Positions 1 through 11,504 of a stretch of 64,000 nucleotides of DNA are shown here, piece by piece. Location: assembly GCA_035610835.1 (NCBI GenBank), contig CM069449.1, forward strand, positions 15,477,963 through 15,541,962, in the 5' to 3' direction. Under the pieces are notes generated by a model that was given only the letters and a program-made list of their open reading frames with translations, was not told where the DNA came from and ran no database searches. The number at the start of each line of letters is the position of its first letter. Position 1 is the first letter of the stretch. The position numbers and the translations under genes are program-made. Source of the stretch: Ophiura sarsii (Eukaryota; Echinodermata; Ophiuroidea; Amphilepidida; Ophiuridae).

Positions 1-92
1 AGGAGAAAAAAAAGGAAAAAGAGAGGGAGGGAGGGACATCAGAACGTTTGGAGTTTATTGTACGTTGGTTAGGATACATACGCTAATGTACG

Positions 93-498
93 TTAAAGGA
101 AATGTCCCGCAAACACAACCTTTAGCATTATTTGTTAGAAAAATAATTATCGAGCCGAAATTACGTAATTATATAGAACAAAACACCATACTAGTCACAA
201 AAATAATAAAATCTGCCATCACTAAACATGCATTTTTTTTAAATTCGCGGCGATCAAAAGTCCCGGTGTCGATGACGTCATGGGTATCGGTGCTCAAATT
301 TGCACATGTGCATTGTATTACTATGACATCATCGACACTGGGACTTTCGATCGCCGCGAATTTTAAAAAGTGCATGTTGAGAGATTACGGTTTTTATTTG
401 TTTTTGTCATAAGTGTGGTGTTTTGTTCCATTTAATTACAAAAGTTGGGCTCGATAGTTACAATGCACACTTTTATGCTTGCGGGACACCTCCTTTAA
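93..498. mobile_element. Foldback MITE-like element with TTAA flanks
   Basis: Long imperfect inverted repeat. The left arm (about 97-281) and right arm (about 323-494) are complementary along nearly their whole length around a ~40-base centre. Both ends carry TTAA (93-96, 495-498) next to AGGAAATGTCCCGC and its counterpart. A TTAA duplication is the hallmark of piggyBac-type insertion, so this is probably a non-autonomous relative; no transposase is encoded. Short open frames here are by-products of the palindrome. Confidence 0.75.
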
Positions 499-584
499 GA
501 ATCCATCTTTAGGAGGTAACTAATTAACTTCTTTCTGGTATAGGCCTATCTGCCTATTTAAAAAGCCAATATTGATCAGAAATA

Positions 585-1156
585 AAGTGATTGCTTTTCA
601 ATAAAATACTGGTCAAAAGTATACCAGATCGCATGAAATGAGTTTGAAAATTGAAAAAATTTCTACTTCTCAGGGGGGCATATCCCCCACCCTCAGACGC
701 CACCTGTTGGAGCTTTTTAACCATCTATACTATAATCAAGAATATATCAGTATAAAAATGCTCAACTTCTTTCGTGCATTGATAAAAAACAAGATTTTTA
801 TTGAAAATGAAGTGATGGCCTTTTTATACAATATTGGTCAAAAGTATACACCAGATTACACCAAATGAGTTTGAAAATTGATTTATTTTTCTACTTCGGA
901 GGGGGCACATCCCCATCAGACTCCCCCTGTTGGAGCTTTTAAACCATCTATACTAAAATCAAGAATATATCAGTATAAAAAATGCTCAACTTCTTTTGTT
1001 CATTGATAAAAAACAAAATATTTATTGAAAATGAAGCGATGGCTTTTCAATACAATATTCATCAAAAGTATACACCAGATCGCACCAAATGAGTTTGAAA
1101 ATTGAAATTTTTTCTACTTCTGAGGGGGGCACATCCCCCCTCAGGCTCCCCCTGTC
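585..1156. repeat. Tandem repeat, ~225-bp unit, about 2.5 copies
   Basis: The landmark GGTCAAAAGTATAC recurs at about 611, 836 and (diverged) 1060, a period of 224-225 bases. Each unit also carries a G-run/C-run hairpin (GGGGGGCA..CCCCC) and AATATATCAGTATAAAAA. The units differ by several percent, so the array is not recent. The short open frames inside it are not convincing genes. Confidence 0.8.
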
Positions 1157-1289
1157 CGAGCATACCGCGGAGTGCGGGTACCAGCTAAATTTAATTTTTT
1201 TAGGGGCCAAAGTTATCATCCCCCACACACCTAACAAGAAATGTCCGCCCCTGTCTATAATGTTGAGTTTAGACATAAAACTAGTCGAC

Positions 1290-1676
1290 ATACCCACCTG
1301 TGATCTTTTCCAGGGGACACCCTCAATCCTGGAAAAATTGGAAGCAGATTTTCTCGCAGATTTACTTTTCTGATCATAAATCATAAATATATTCCAAGGT
1401 ACAGAGTGATACGATTCCTAATAACCTCAAAATCATAGTTTTAGAGTGAATTTATAGTAAAATTTAAAAATTTAAAAAAAATTGTACCGAGCAAAGATTG
1501 TACCGCTCGGTACAATCTATTTTCAAACCATGATTTTGAAGTATTTAGGAATCGTATCGATCTGTAACTTAGAAGATCTTTATGATTTATGATCAAAAAT
1601 GCAAATCTGCAAGAAAATCTGCTTTCATAGTAAAATCAATGATAGACGGCGCTACTTAGAAAAGATCACATAATAT
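1290..1676. repeat. Foldback element
   Basis: Inverted repeat with arms about 1290-1425 and 1535-1676. The arms share GCAGATTTTCT, TGATCATAAATCATAAA and ATACGATTCCTAA in opposite orientation. The centre has its own small hairpin (ATTGTACCGAG..CTCGGTACAAT). No coding potential; element family not recognised. Confidence 0.7.
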
Positions 1677-2184
1677 GCCTTTAAGTCTCACAGTGTTTCA
1701 CAATACAAATAAAATATCTGTTTCACCTGTGGTATGATGTGGTCAAGACGAGAGAGAGATTTTGGACAGCGAAAACGGAAAATTACCCTCAAAATGTATA
1801 GGCCTACAGTCATGTTTTTGCTGTTTTTCTCCGTATTGTATTGATAGATGTAAGACTTAGAGCACGATTTCAACACAGAAAATGGAATTATTGTTGGATT
1901 ATATCTAAATATAATATGGAACGATCATATTGCAAGAGTTAAAGGTTTTGTACTTGCAGATAGCATAATATGAACTCCAATGTATTACTATGCTTTTAGC
2001 ATACTGGCATATTTCTAGCAGTGGCGTAACCAGCGGGGGGAGGGGGTGGGAGCCCCCACCCCCACTTGGAACCCTTCCCCCCAAATGAAATCAAGTACGG
2101 CTGTATAAAATGTAATTTACAAACAAAGTACACACCAAATCTCCCCCAATAATGACATCGTGTCGGTTGAGATTGGCACTGTCG

Positions 2185-2268
2185 GTTCATGAAATTTAAC
2201 AATTTTGACAACAGTTTGAGACATTTTAGAATGTCGTCTGCAGACGCCTGCCACGTGGAAAGTGTTAA
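2185..2268. repeat. Partial copy of the TTAACACTTTCCACGCGG MITE family
   Basis: Right-hand end of the family whose complete 252-bp member is at 41641-41892. It matches the CGTCTGCAGACGCCTGCC segment and ends GTGGAAAGTGTTAA. The left half is missing. Confidence 0.65.
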
Positions 2269-2465
2269 AACTGGCTTATATAATACTAATGGAAAAGGTA
2301 GTTGGCAAATAAGGAACAATAGCGTAACCTACAATCTTTCCTGATCTTTGTACCATTGAAATTGACAAAAGAGAACTGTAGTCAATCTCGGAAGAAGAAA
2401 AAATTACCTTTACTTTTGACATGTTTGACATTGCTGAAAACTGACGTCATGAAAATAGTGTTCAC

Positions 2466-2856
2466 TACACGCTTAGAAAAAATGGTTCTAAAGTTTTCCT
2501 GCCAGGAGAACCCTTAAAGGTTCTTTAAAGAACCAAAAATAGTTCCCCAAACATGATACAGAACCATTTTTGGTTGATACAGAACCATTTTTGGCTCTAT
2601 GAAGAACCTTTTGGGGGTTCTTCAATTTTCAAGAACCTTTTTTGAAGGTTTTATAAGGAACCTCTCTCTTGAACCTTCAAAAAAGGTTCTTAAAAAATTG
2701 AAGAACCAAACAAGGTTCTTCATAGAACCAAAAATGGTTCTGTATCAACCAAAAATGGTTCTGTATCACGTTTGGGAAACTATTTTTGGTTCTTTAAAGA
2801 ACCTTTAAGGGTTCTCCTGGCAGGACAAAAAAGGTTCTTTAATTTCTTAGAGTGTA
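2466..2856. mobile_element. Foldback MITE rich in AGAACC/GGTTCT, TA flanks
   Basis: Almost the whole stretch is a palindrome built from AGAACC and GGTTCT words. The two ends are related (TACACGCTTAGAAA and TTTCTTAGAGTGTA) and each carries a TA dinucleotide, as expected for a Tc1/mariner-type insertion. The element encodes nothing. Confidence 0.8.
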
Positions 2857-2859
2857 TTG

Positions 2860-3540
2860 CAAACTATATGTAGCGGGATATACATGTACATTGTATCAAA
2901 CACCATTGTAAATTATCAGATGATGTATGTATTAGACCAATATTATGGACAACATCTAATTCATTTGTTCTTATGGAAAATTAACACAAACGAATAGGCC
3001 TATCCTCGCATATAATTTCATTTGTTCAAAATGTGTATCTGTTTTCTCATTTAAGAAACCATCAAATTGTGAATAAAAGGTTCGAAAAGGTCATCGACCC
3101 GGGCAGTGACTTGTATATGTTTTATTTACAGTCAAGGTTTAAATAAAATAGAATTCCGAACAACTCGTATCATTTTATTTTAGTTATATCGAAATAACCA
3201 TAATGAGCACTATATCTGTATAGTTGCATTCAATTAGATTATAGTCGATTTGACACTCAAGTCAAGTCTAACATTTTTATTTATTTTATGCTCACGTGAT
3301 CCTAAAAGAAATTAAGCTTGGTTGCAAAAATTGTCAATTTAGGCAAATCTGATAATTTTCACGAATTCAAAATAGTTCCATTAAAACGTTACGCCAGCAT
3401 TTTATGATTACGCTCTCGCAGCAATGAGCATGATGAGTTACAGCACGGTATCAAATCCACCAAACTACTGTCGCCCATATCAGGCCGTGAAAGCCGTGAA
3501 CCGCGTAATGTATTTTTGAAGATACAACTCTCTTTTCTGA
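2860..3540. other. Unique-looking AT-rich non-coding stretch
   Basis: I see no gene, RNA or clear repeat here. Confidence 0.5.
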
Positions 3541-4150
3541 ATTTTGAAGCAAATTACAAATATCGGTGGTGTAGGAAATAGGAAAATCGATTCAAGGACA
3601 TAAGCCGACTGGCTTCTTATTTACATAACAATTGGCCTTTGCAGATCATGTTCATAGACTAGCTAGGGCCATTCAATGTAGGCCTACGGAGTAGTAAACA
3701 CAATTATATTTACAGAATATTTTTTATTGCAGTGAAATTGCAAAAGAAAAAAAGAAAAAAAGTATCATTCAAAATTCAATAAATATAAGAAATCCTGTCA
3801 ATTTATAAAAACAAACAGTGTAATAACAAAACAGAAAAAGATATCTCATCCCCATCCGCAACATTCGAACCACTGACCTCATGATTGTGAAGCCGGCGCT
3901 TAGACGATTGAGCTAATGAAGGCTTTACATAAACGGCATTGAAGAAAAACATTAGATAGAGTTCAAAATACAAATATCTCTTAAATCGGAGGCTAAAATG
4001 CTTTATATTTCGATTGTTGTGCATTTTTAACATGGGTTATCGCCCAAAAGTTGATTATATGCTGAGGGAGATTGTAATTCTGATTTCGTTATAATGCATA
4101 ACACTATTTTTTGAAACGATTCTAGACACCTATTTTGTTCGTAAAAAAAT
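3540..4150. repeat. Dispersed repeat, inverted relative to 46930-47650
   Basis: Reads, on the opposite strand, as a diverged copy of 46930-47650. Shared parts include the tRNA-like segment, the AGGCCTAC-containing flank, and the junction GGCCAATTGTTATG, which is uninterrupted here but split by an insertion in the other copy. Confidence 0.7.
3850..3923 (-). pseudogene. tRNA-Val-like sequence (CAC) in a dispersed repeat
   Basis: On the minus strand there is a tRNA-like order of elements: TTAGCTCAA (A-box-like), an anticodon loop with CAC, and GGTTCGAA (B-box). The anticodon and T stems pair badly, so a working tRNA is unlikely. Its sister at 47087-47160 suggests the head of a tRNA-derived (SINE-like) repeat. 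Confidence 0.55.
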
Positions 4151-4366
4151 TTCACCATTACGTTTGGTCGATTAAAATTCGCGGCAAATCTATTGCACCA
4201 TGGGTATTATTACTTGGAAACACGGAGACTCAGATACATGGGGAGTCATGTGACTTTTGTCCAGGACAAACACTTGAGATGTACACGCCCCTTTAAGGAT
4301 GCGATCAAGCATTAAACATGATTAAAAACCAACACCAATCTAAGCTTCCATTATGCTGGTACTGGT

Positions 4367-4410
4367 ATTTAGTTAAGCCATGGTATTAAAATACTATGGC
4401 TTAACTAAAT
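4367..4410. repeat. Short near-perfect palindrome
   Basis: Two 21-base arms (ATTTAGTTAAGCCATGGTATT and its complement with one mismatch) separated by 2 bases. I found no flanking duplication. Confidence 0.7.
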
Positions 4411-4819
4411 CCCAAAACCCTGGATTAAGTATGGATTAATCTCAAAGAGGGTCTTGGTGACCACTTTCGTAACAACAGGACAAAAACCCGGTTGTTATAG
4501 GCTCCCTGTTCGTTTGGCCTCAATTTGGGCGTTGACCAGTATTTCCTACAACATGTACAAGACGAGACAAGACAAGACAAGAGTGTAATTTTGAAGTCGA
4601 GCGTCAAATTAGTTTTGAATAAAGTTGAAATATTTACGTAACTCCTCCTTCACCAGAGGGGTCCCACTTGGGAATCCCCCACCCCGCCCCCTCCACTCCC
4701 GCCCCTCCGACTATCTTGATTTCTTACGTAAAAAGTGGGCTACCTTCAAATTGCCTGCAAGAATTTATCCCAGCAATGGATTAAATAATATGATTGTAGT
4801 ATCATAGCCACTGAACAGT

Positions 4820-5503
4820 TATACAGTCCTCAAAATAACTAACTGACCAGATACAAAATATGCTCTCAACTCCAAAACTATAACTCTTTACGTAAACATA
4901 TTAAATTATGAAGTTGTAAGGAAATAAGGACTAACTAGGCAGGACATGAAAAACTGCATGCTTGAAAGACCAGTATGGAAGGCCATCACAGAAGTCCGTC
5001 CCTTCGGGACGCCTTAAGCAAGTAAGCAAGCAAGGAAATATCTTTTTTCTTCAATTTGAGATACACGGGAAGATTGAATGAATATTAAGTCAGTTATGTG
5101 CCTAAAACCCAAACAAAGTCCGTTTTTCATATTAACATTTTGTTCGTCTACACGCAGCTTTGGACATGCAACAGGGAGGTTATTGATTAACTGGTAGCGA
5201 CAACTCACTGGTAGAAAGATAAGGATTGGGATGCTTCAATTGATCAATGCAGCCCATACGCATACCTGTCACATGGTCCTGCGTGTTCAAAACCGAAGTG
5301 TGAAAATGTAAACGGCACTTTGTTTTGGTTTAGGGCACATAACTGACTGAATATTCATTCAATCTTCACGTGTAATATCTCAAATTGAAGAAAAGAGATT
5401 TCCGCAGAACTATATTAATTAATATTTTTACGTAAGAGCTATAGTTTTTGAATTGAGAGCATATCATTTACCTGGCCAGTTACTTATTTTTGAGGACTCT
5501 ATA
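4820..5503. repeat. Foldback element with ATACAGTCCTCAAAA ends
   Basis: The left arm starts at ATACAGTCCTCAAAAT and the right arm ends with the counterpart TTGAGGACTCTAT. The arms also share GAGAGCATAT, CTTCAATTTGAGATA and GATTGAATGAATATT in opposite orientation. About 100 bases around 4930-5035, including GTCCGTCCCTTCGGGACG, look like an extra insertion in the left arm. Non-coding. Confidence 0.65.
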
Positions 5504-5934
5504 AATCTTTATTGATATACCTCTTGGCAGAATCGTGTGAATTTATGTTACAGAAGTTACAAACAGTCATCATGGGTTGATTCCCATTCAAATACTAGAG
5601 TCCTTTCATTCGTCTCATGCCGTGCTAATCACCAGACCCAACATCAGCAACGGAGCATATACCTGCGATATAAGTGTTGCACACTCGTAACCAACATGTC
5701 TCATTTATTTCTTTAACTACTCGTACATATAAGAATACTCATTTCTAGATTATTATTGAGATAATTTAAGTATCTCACATCAGATATGTTTTCATACACT
5801 CTTACCACTTTCCACGCGGCAGACGACATTCCAAAATGTCACAAAATATTTCAAAAATGTCGAAATTATTGAATTTCATTATCATATTTGGAATCACCAT
5901 GAGAAATGTATTGAAATAAATACAAACATGCCTA

Positions 5935-6435
5935 TAGACCATTTCAAATTGAGATCGGAAATCTTCGGAAAAACAGGTCACGTGGAGTAGGTGCGTTGCG
6001 CGTTCTTCGCAACAGTTGATCGCATTCACAGCATTGCCCTAGTTGATTGTCCGCCTATGTTTACATACACGCGTGCACACATGAGAAGTGAAACGTGGAA
6101 CGAGACTATTTTGTTTTTTTATCAACAAAGGCGCTGACGGACGAATTCCAAATGTATCGAGCAGACGGTAAAAGTGAAAATATTACCCCAAATCTCTTTC
6201 ATCTCACTCGTTTTTGTAACTGAAATGCCGCAACATCAACTTTGTGAGGGATACAATCTATCACCAACACCAGCGCAATCTATCACACGGGCAGACGGGT
6301 GAAAAACACGTTGTTTTTCTCCGGCACATGGCCATGACCTGTCAGGAGCTGACAGGTCATGTAACCGAGCGTCAAATCACTCGGCTAATCGGAAGCATTC
6401 GGGTGGTCGTATATTTTCGGATTTGAAATGGTCTA
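5935..6435. mobile_element. TA-flanked MITE, ends TAGACCATTTCAAAT
   Basis: Terminal inverted repeats TAGACCATTTCAAAT / ATTTGAAATGGTCTA bound about 500 bases and interrupt an older MITE. The interior has a clean 11-bp hairpin (6334-6360, arms ATGACCTGTCA) but no gene. The exact edge with the next element is ambiguous by one TA. Confidence 0.7.
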
Positions 6436-6620
6436 TACTCTATTTGGCCATCTCGAGACAGTGACGTAACCGCGTATTCTACAAATTGCATCACATAACG
6501 CGCGCGTATTCGCGGCGCTGGCGTACAAACACGAGCGTTGAAAGGCGGAAGATACACACGCGTGCGTAAAAGCTGCGCCTGTTCAGTTACGTCACTGTCT
6601 CGAGATGGCCAAACAGAGTA
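6436..6620. mobile_element. CTCGAGACAGTGACGTAAC MITE, copy 1
   Basis: Ends TACTCTATTTGGCCATC / GATGGCCAAACAGAGTA with inner CTCGAGACAGTGACGTAAC on both arms and a CpG-rich centre. It is flanked by TA. Further copies lie at 11141-11303 and 11313-11504, and a worn one at about 40664-40800. Confidence 0.8.
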
Positions 6621-6735
6621 TAGTATTGGTTCAGTTATCCTTGAGATAGACTTTGAAAATTGGGAAACGTTCCTGAAAAGACTGTTTTGTATAATATGGT
6701 AAAACTAATAGTCGCGTGGAAAGTGTTAAAACGGC

Positions 6736-7570
6736 AGGATCAAATTGACAAAGTAGCTAACTACATCTGCACCCAACCAAATGAAAGTGTCAAATAGTTT
6801 ACCCGTCGTGACATAGCATTGATTTGTTTGAGGCACTGTATCATCCAGCGACATATTCAGTCACTTCTTAAATTATTGAATGTCATCACCATATAATTTC
6901 TAAAATTTGGTCACATATGACTTCATTTGGATATTCAAAGCGAATATTATTGCTCTACCACAGAAAGTAAATGTAATTATAAAGTTGTGTTACGATATGA
7001 CGTTGTTAAAATCACAAAGTAATTACCCGCCGAGCGGAGAATAATTACAAGAAAGCTCAAAAAACATCACCATTGTAGATTGTTACTCCTCATTGAACAT
7101 TAATATTTTACATCGTTGCTAAACTTACACGATGGACCAGTCCCGGCGCCGGAAGATCAAATGAACTCCAAACGCGCACCTCGGGTTTTGGAAATAAATC
7201 GCCCAGGGCGTGGCGCGCTCTGTTTGGCCAACAAGTTACGTAAACAATGTTATGGATACATAAATGATACCTTATTTGGTCACAACCATATACATTCATG
7301 AATATGCATACTATTCAGTGAACATAGTTATGTAATTTGCATACAATTGACTTTTTACACTCTAAGATAATTAACTATAAATGTTTATTATCACACCCCG
7401 AGATCATAAAAAAATGTGTCATTCTCAACCTTCACGAGTTACCATAGCTTTTTGTTGCTCATCCGTTTCAGTAGGCTTGTGTGATTCTATTGTTTAAAAA
7501 AATGAGTGATTAGTTATGTCTCGGTGGTCGCAAAAACCCACAAATTGATTCGTGAATCGGAAATCAAACA
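6736..7570. other. Non-coding stretch
   Basis: Short open frames on both strands around 7108-7301 overlap each other and show no recognisable protein. I see no defined repeat or RNA. Confidence 0.4.
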
Positions 7571-7575
7571 ATGCC

Positions 7576-7787
7576 TACACTGCAAAAACCGCAGAACGTG
7601 TTCAAATGTAACAGATATAGAACATGTTCTGAACGCGTTTTAAGTGTTATTAATGTGTTCTGAACACAAAAAGAACACATCAAGAACACGTTCAGAACAT
7701 GTTCTAAATCTGTTACATTTGAACATGTTCTGGAACACCGTGAACATGTTCTGAACGCGTCATGTGTTCTGCACTTTTTGCAGTGTA
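7576..7787. mobile_element. TA-flanked MITE carrying repeated GAACATGTTC decamers
   Basis: Ends TACACTGCAAAAA / TTTTTGCAGTGTA form terminal inverted repeats with TA at each edge. Inside, the palindromic decamer GAACATGTTC occurs at 7620-7629, 7695-7704, 7721-7730 and 7742-7751, plus a one-mismatch copy at 7594-7603. Each perfect decamer fits the p53-family half-site consensus RRRCWWGYYY. Confidence 0.8.
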
Positions 7788-7799
7788 CACATGTATCTG

Positions 7800-8062
7800 T
7801 CAATATGATTGAGAAAAAAACAAACTCAAAACAAAACAAAGCAATACAAAACAAAAGCAAAGACAAATATAAACGAAACGAAAAGGAAACGAAAAAAAAA
7901 CCCAAAACGAAACAAAAACGATCACAAACAAAAAAAGAAAAGAAAAGAAAAGGAAGAAAAAAAAAGGAAAAAAAACACACAAAAAAACCCCGGAGCGAAA
8001 CTTACAAACGAAAAACAACCCAGATCAAAACAAATAGATAAACAAACAAACAAACAAACATA
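7800..8062. repeat. A-rich low-complexity tract (CAAA/GAAA words)
   Basis: Almost pyrimidine-free strand made of CAAAA, GAAA and CAAACAAA words. The lysine-rich and phenylalanine-rich open frames in it are composition artefacts. Confidence 0.85.
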
Positions 8063-8533
8063 AATCATGCAAGTTATAACCATGATAACGCTGTGCTATA
8101 GCGTCATTTCAATATCATGTTTTTTAATCCTTTAGGCATATAAATACTGATTATTATTATTATTATTATTAGGGACGCACCATTAGATACTCGGGGGGGG
8201 GGGGGGGGGGCATGGAAGTTTTCTAAAAAAAAAAAACTTTGCCCACTATCCAGGAAAAAAACCCAACTTTGCCCACCAACCAGGAAGAAGAAAAAAGTTG
8301 ACCCACTGCTGAGTAAAAAAAAAAGAGTATAGTATCACTAGCCCTCCTCGTAGGGCCACTATCACTATCCAGGGAAATATTATACTAAGATAGAATATAG
8401 AAACACTAAATCAGCCATCCTAGCCGAGTCAAAAGAGTGGTTCGGTTCTCGGGTTGGTCGGTTCTCGGATGGGGAGCATTTTTTCTAGTATTAATATAGA
8501 TAGAGTAGTCCTAAAGGTAGGACTAAGTATCAC

Positions 8534-8894
8534 TAGGACTATTGAGTAATGGTGACTCGCTAGCATCTAGTGTGGTCCGCCCAAACAGCATGAAAAACCG
8601 ATAAGCTGTGGATAATGCACATTATCAGAGTAAAATTATGTGGATATGCAATAAAGGGTTGATATGTTGATCATAATGCATGCGCGCATCATCAAAATAG
8701 ATAGTGGTAGCCTAGGCCTTGATTAAACCTGTAGAATTACACGTGCGCATGATGGTACATAGATTATTAGCTACGTCGGATAAAATAGCCTGACTAGTTT
8801 CGGATCTTCCGATAGTTAGAGTGAGATCCTCATCAGAGGCGGTAGAGGAAATAGATATTTAACAGATAGAGCAATGACATGACTAATTTGTCGT
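8534..8894. repeat. Direct duplication, copy 1 (lacks two MITEs)
   Basis: From AGGACTATTGAGTAATGGTG to ACTAATTTGTCGT this matches 11114-11834 with few differences. Here GACTCGC-TAGCATCTA-GTGTGG is uninterrupted, giving the pre-insertion state of the other copy. Confidence 0.85.
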
Positions 8895-8963
8895 TTAAAA
8901 GCAGGCAAAGCATCAGCATTATGATTGGATATTGGCCTATTTATGTAGGCATAATGTTGCATG

Positions 8964-9132
8964 CACTTATAAAACTCGCCCATTGCTTGTGTGGTAGATT
9001 TCGATCACGACAGGAGCATGCGCAGATGCGATTTTTGTGTAAGTGGTCTGTGATATTGTCAATATTATATTTTTACTGTGATTTGTCGATCTGCATTAAA
9101 TGCAAAAAGTAACAACGCCCCCGGCTGGACTC

Positions 9133-9172
<40 letters not shown>

Positions 9173-9567
9173 AATTGCGCCACGGAGGTGATTATTACTA
9201 GGCTGTTTTGGTTTGTCATGTTCACCCGTACACTTCCCCGTACACTTTCTTGCAAAGTCGGGCATCGTTTTTTCTCAAATGTTGCTTGCATATTGCCTTT
9301 GCTGTCGCCTTTAATACATGTGCTGTTACTTGAACTTGGAACCAACGTTTAATTTGAACTGTCTATTTTCAATAAAAAAATACTCCAATACGGGAAAAAA
9401 ATCAGAAAAGCTCACAGACAACAAATAAGAACATCATTTTACTCGACCTAGAATTTCAATCAACGGATTTCAATCATCGGCAAAACCCGATGATGTGAGT
9501 GACGACATTTAATGAGCTCATTAGCATAATTTATGTCCGTGAAATATACAATAGGGTTTTGGTAGTG
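8964..9567 (-). mobile_element. ~600-bp dispersed element carrying a tRNA-Asn sequence, copy 1
   Basis: Matches 48356-48944 (opposite orientation) and 53729-54332 end to end. One end is CACTTATAAAACTCGCCC; the other, best kept in copy 3, is GTTTTATAAGTG, so the ends are short inverted repeats. Copy 1 has a worn end (GGTTTTGGTAGTG). The tRNA-like sequence lies in the middle. Confidence 0.75.
9116..9189 (-). tRNA. tRNA-Asn (GTT), embedded in a repeat; may be non-functional
   Basis: A 74-nt cloverleaf on the minus strand: D arm GCGC..GCGC, anticodon stem TTCGG/CCGAA with loop CTGTTAA (anticodon GTT, Asn), and T loop TTCGAGT. A-box TGGCGCAATTGG and B-box GGTTCGAGTCC are intact, so Pol III could read it. 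Against function: the first acceptor pair is A-C and the T stem has a G-G mismatch. It is one of three nearly identical copies inside the same dispersed element. Confidence 0.6.
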
Positions 9568-9652
9568 GCATGGTGCTTATAGCTTTCAAATTATGATGTT
9601 ATCTAAATGAATGCTCCTATCGTTGTGAGTGATATCTATAGACTATCTAACA

Positions 9653-11113
9653 GATTAGCATGATAGACAGTGCTTCGTGAATATCCCCACCCGAATTCCA
9701 TTTATTTTACGTTAGCCTACCTTTGAATGTTGGAATTAGTTGACTTAAGCCACAAGTAGAGAGAAATTGCTCGACTTCCATCTTTGCGACTCGAACGATG
9801 TGCGATCAGTTCCGAAAATGCGTCAGAATGACGATTTTTACCATGCACTTGTGGGAATTGTTTACCCGCAGAATGACGAATTTTACCCCGCATAATAGGA
9901 ATCGTTGCGCAACAGATATCGTAGCACGCATTTTAGCTCCACAAAGGGTATGTTTTACTATGGGTTCTGCTATTTTTACATCGCACCAGGGTACTTTTTT
10001 TACACGTCACACACATGCAAACTTTACCAATGTGTCATCTGTTAAGATTTTCTAAGTTTGCTCAAATTGCGGTAAAAATTTACCAAACTTTTTACCATTT
10101 TCGCCTTACCACTAACATTTTACCCAGTGTTGTGTAAAAATAATTAAGAGTGTACTTGTGGCTTAAGTCACCTAATTTCAACATTCAAAGGTAGGCTAAC
10201 GTAAAATAAATGGAATTCGGGTGGGGATATTCACGAAGCACTGTCTATCATGCTAATGGACCTGTTTGCCGGGCCTCTCTCTCTCCCTCCCCCTCTCTCC
10301 CCCTCCCCCAGCCCCCCTGGATCAGCGCTTGATGGGAGCTAACAATATTCCATCTCCATGAGTGCCAAAATCAATGTCAATGAATAATTATTATGAAAGT
10401 GGAATATGACACATTTTGAACATGACAAATAACTTACTGAATTGCCTAGCGTACGGCCATTTGTGACCCATGACCAGTGATTAAAATAAAGTTATCACTG
10501 CACTGACGAATTCAGCATCATTGATCAGTGTATCAAGACTGCAGTCTGCATCAGCTGCATGCATGCTTTTCATGTCGTGTCAAAAATGGCCACACCAGCC
10601 GGGACACCAGCCTCAAACAGGCCCGGCAAACAGGTCCATTAGCATGATAGACAGTGCTTCGTGAATATCCCCACCCGAATTCCATTTATTTTACGTTAGC
10701 CTACCTTTGAATGTTGGAATTAGGTGACTTAAGCCACAAGTAGAGAGAAATTGCTCGACTTCCATCTTTGCGACTCGAACGATGTGCGATCAGTGCCGAA
10801 AATGCGTCAGAATGACGATGTTTACCATGCACTTGTGGGAATTGTTTACCCGCAGAATGACGAATTTTACCCCGCATAATAGGAATCGTTGCGCAACAGA
10901 TATCGTAGCACGCATTTTAGCTCCACAAAGGGTATGTTTTACTATGGGTTCTGCTATTTTTACATCGCACCAGGGTACCTTTTTTTACACGTCACACACA
11001 TGCAAACTTTACCAATGTTTGCTCAAATTGCGGTAAAAATTTACCAAACTTTTTACCATTTTCGCCTTACCACTAACATTTTACCCAGTGTTGTGTAAAA
11101 ATAATTAAGAGTG
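9653..11113. repeat. A-B-A'-X-A-B compound repeat
   Basis: Arm A (9653-9762, starts ATTAGCATGATAGACAG), body B (9763-10149), inverted arm A' (10150-10256), spacer X (10257-10639, ends GGACCTGTTTGCCGGGC / GCCCGGCAAACAGGTCC), then direct copies of A and B (10640-11113). A' X A is a foldback with ~125-bp arms and TA at both edges. The open frames starting at 9798 and 10782 are the two B copies and look non-coding. Confidence 0.75.
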
Positions 11114-11140
11114 TAGGACTATTGAGTAATGGTGACTCGC

Positions 11141-11303
11141 TGTGTTTGGCCATCTCGAGACAGTGACGTAACTGAACAGGCGCAGCTTTTACGCACGCGT
11201 GTGTATCTTCCGCCTTTCAACTCTCGTGTTTGCGCGCGCGTTATGTGATGCAATTAGTAGAATACGCAGTTACGTCACTGTCTCGAGATGGCCAAATAGA
11301 GTA
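11141..11303. mobile_element. CTCGAGACAGTGACGTAAC MITE, copy 2
   Basis: Starts slightly truncated (TGTTTGGCCATC) and ends GATGGCCAAATAGAGTA, followed by the target TA. Compared with 8534-8894 it is a clean insertion at the TA of GCTAGCATC. Confidence 0.8.
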
Positions 11304-11312
11304 TAGCATCTA

Positions 11313-11504
11313 TACTCTGTGTGGCCATCTCGAGACAGTGACGTAACCGCGTATTCTACTAATTGCATCACATAACGCGCGCGCATACTCGCGGCGCTGG
11401 CGTACAAACACGAGCGTTGAAAGGCGGAAGATACACGTGTACACACGCGTGCGTAAAAGCTGCGCCTGTTCAGTTACGTCACCTCGAGATGGCCAAACAG
11501 AGTA
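11313..11504. mobile_element. CTCGAGACAGTGACGTAAC MITE, copy 3
   Basis: Ends TACTCTGTGTGGCCATC / GATGGCCAAACAGAGTA, flanked by TA. It lies only 9 bases from copy 2, at the neighbouring TA of the same target. Confidence 0.8.

Larger units (their letters stand above)
5804..6728. repeat. TTAACACTTTCCACGCGG MITE copy split by nested insertions
   Basis: The left half (5804-5934) and right half (6621-6728) join at a CCTA/GTATTGG site that is continuous in the sister copies at 39643-39891 and 41641-41892. Between them lie two further inverted-repeat elements, placed end to end at a TA. Confidence 0.75.

Noticed and set aside
2599..2808. Open frame in the AGAACC foldback
   Set aside because: By-product of the palindrome, no independent support.
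7778..8063. Lysine-rich and Phe-rich frames in the A-rich tract
   Set aside because: Pure low-complexity sequence.
9798..11098. Paired open frames in the two B repeats (85 and 84 codons)
   Set aside because: Near-identical because the DNA is duplicated; the frames end at different small indels, which argues against coding selection.
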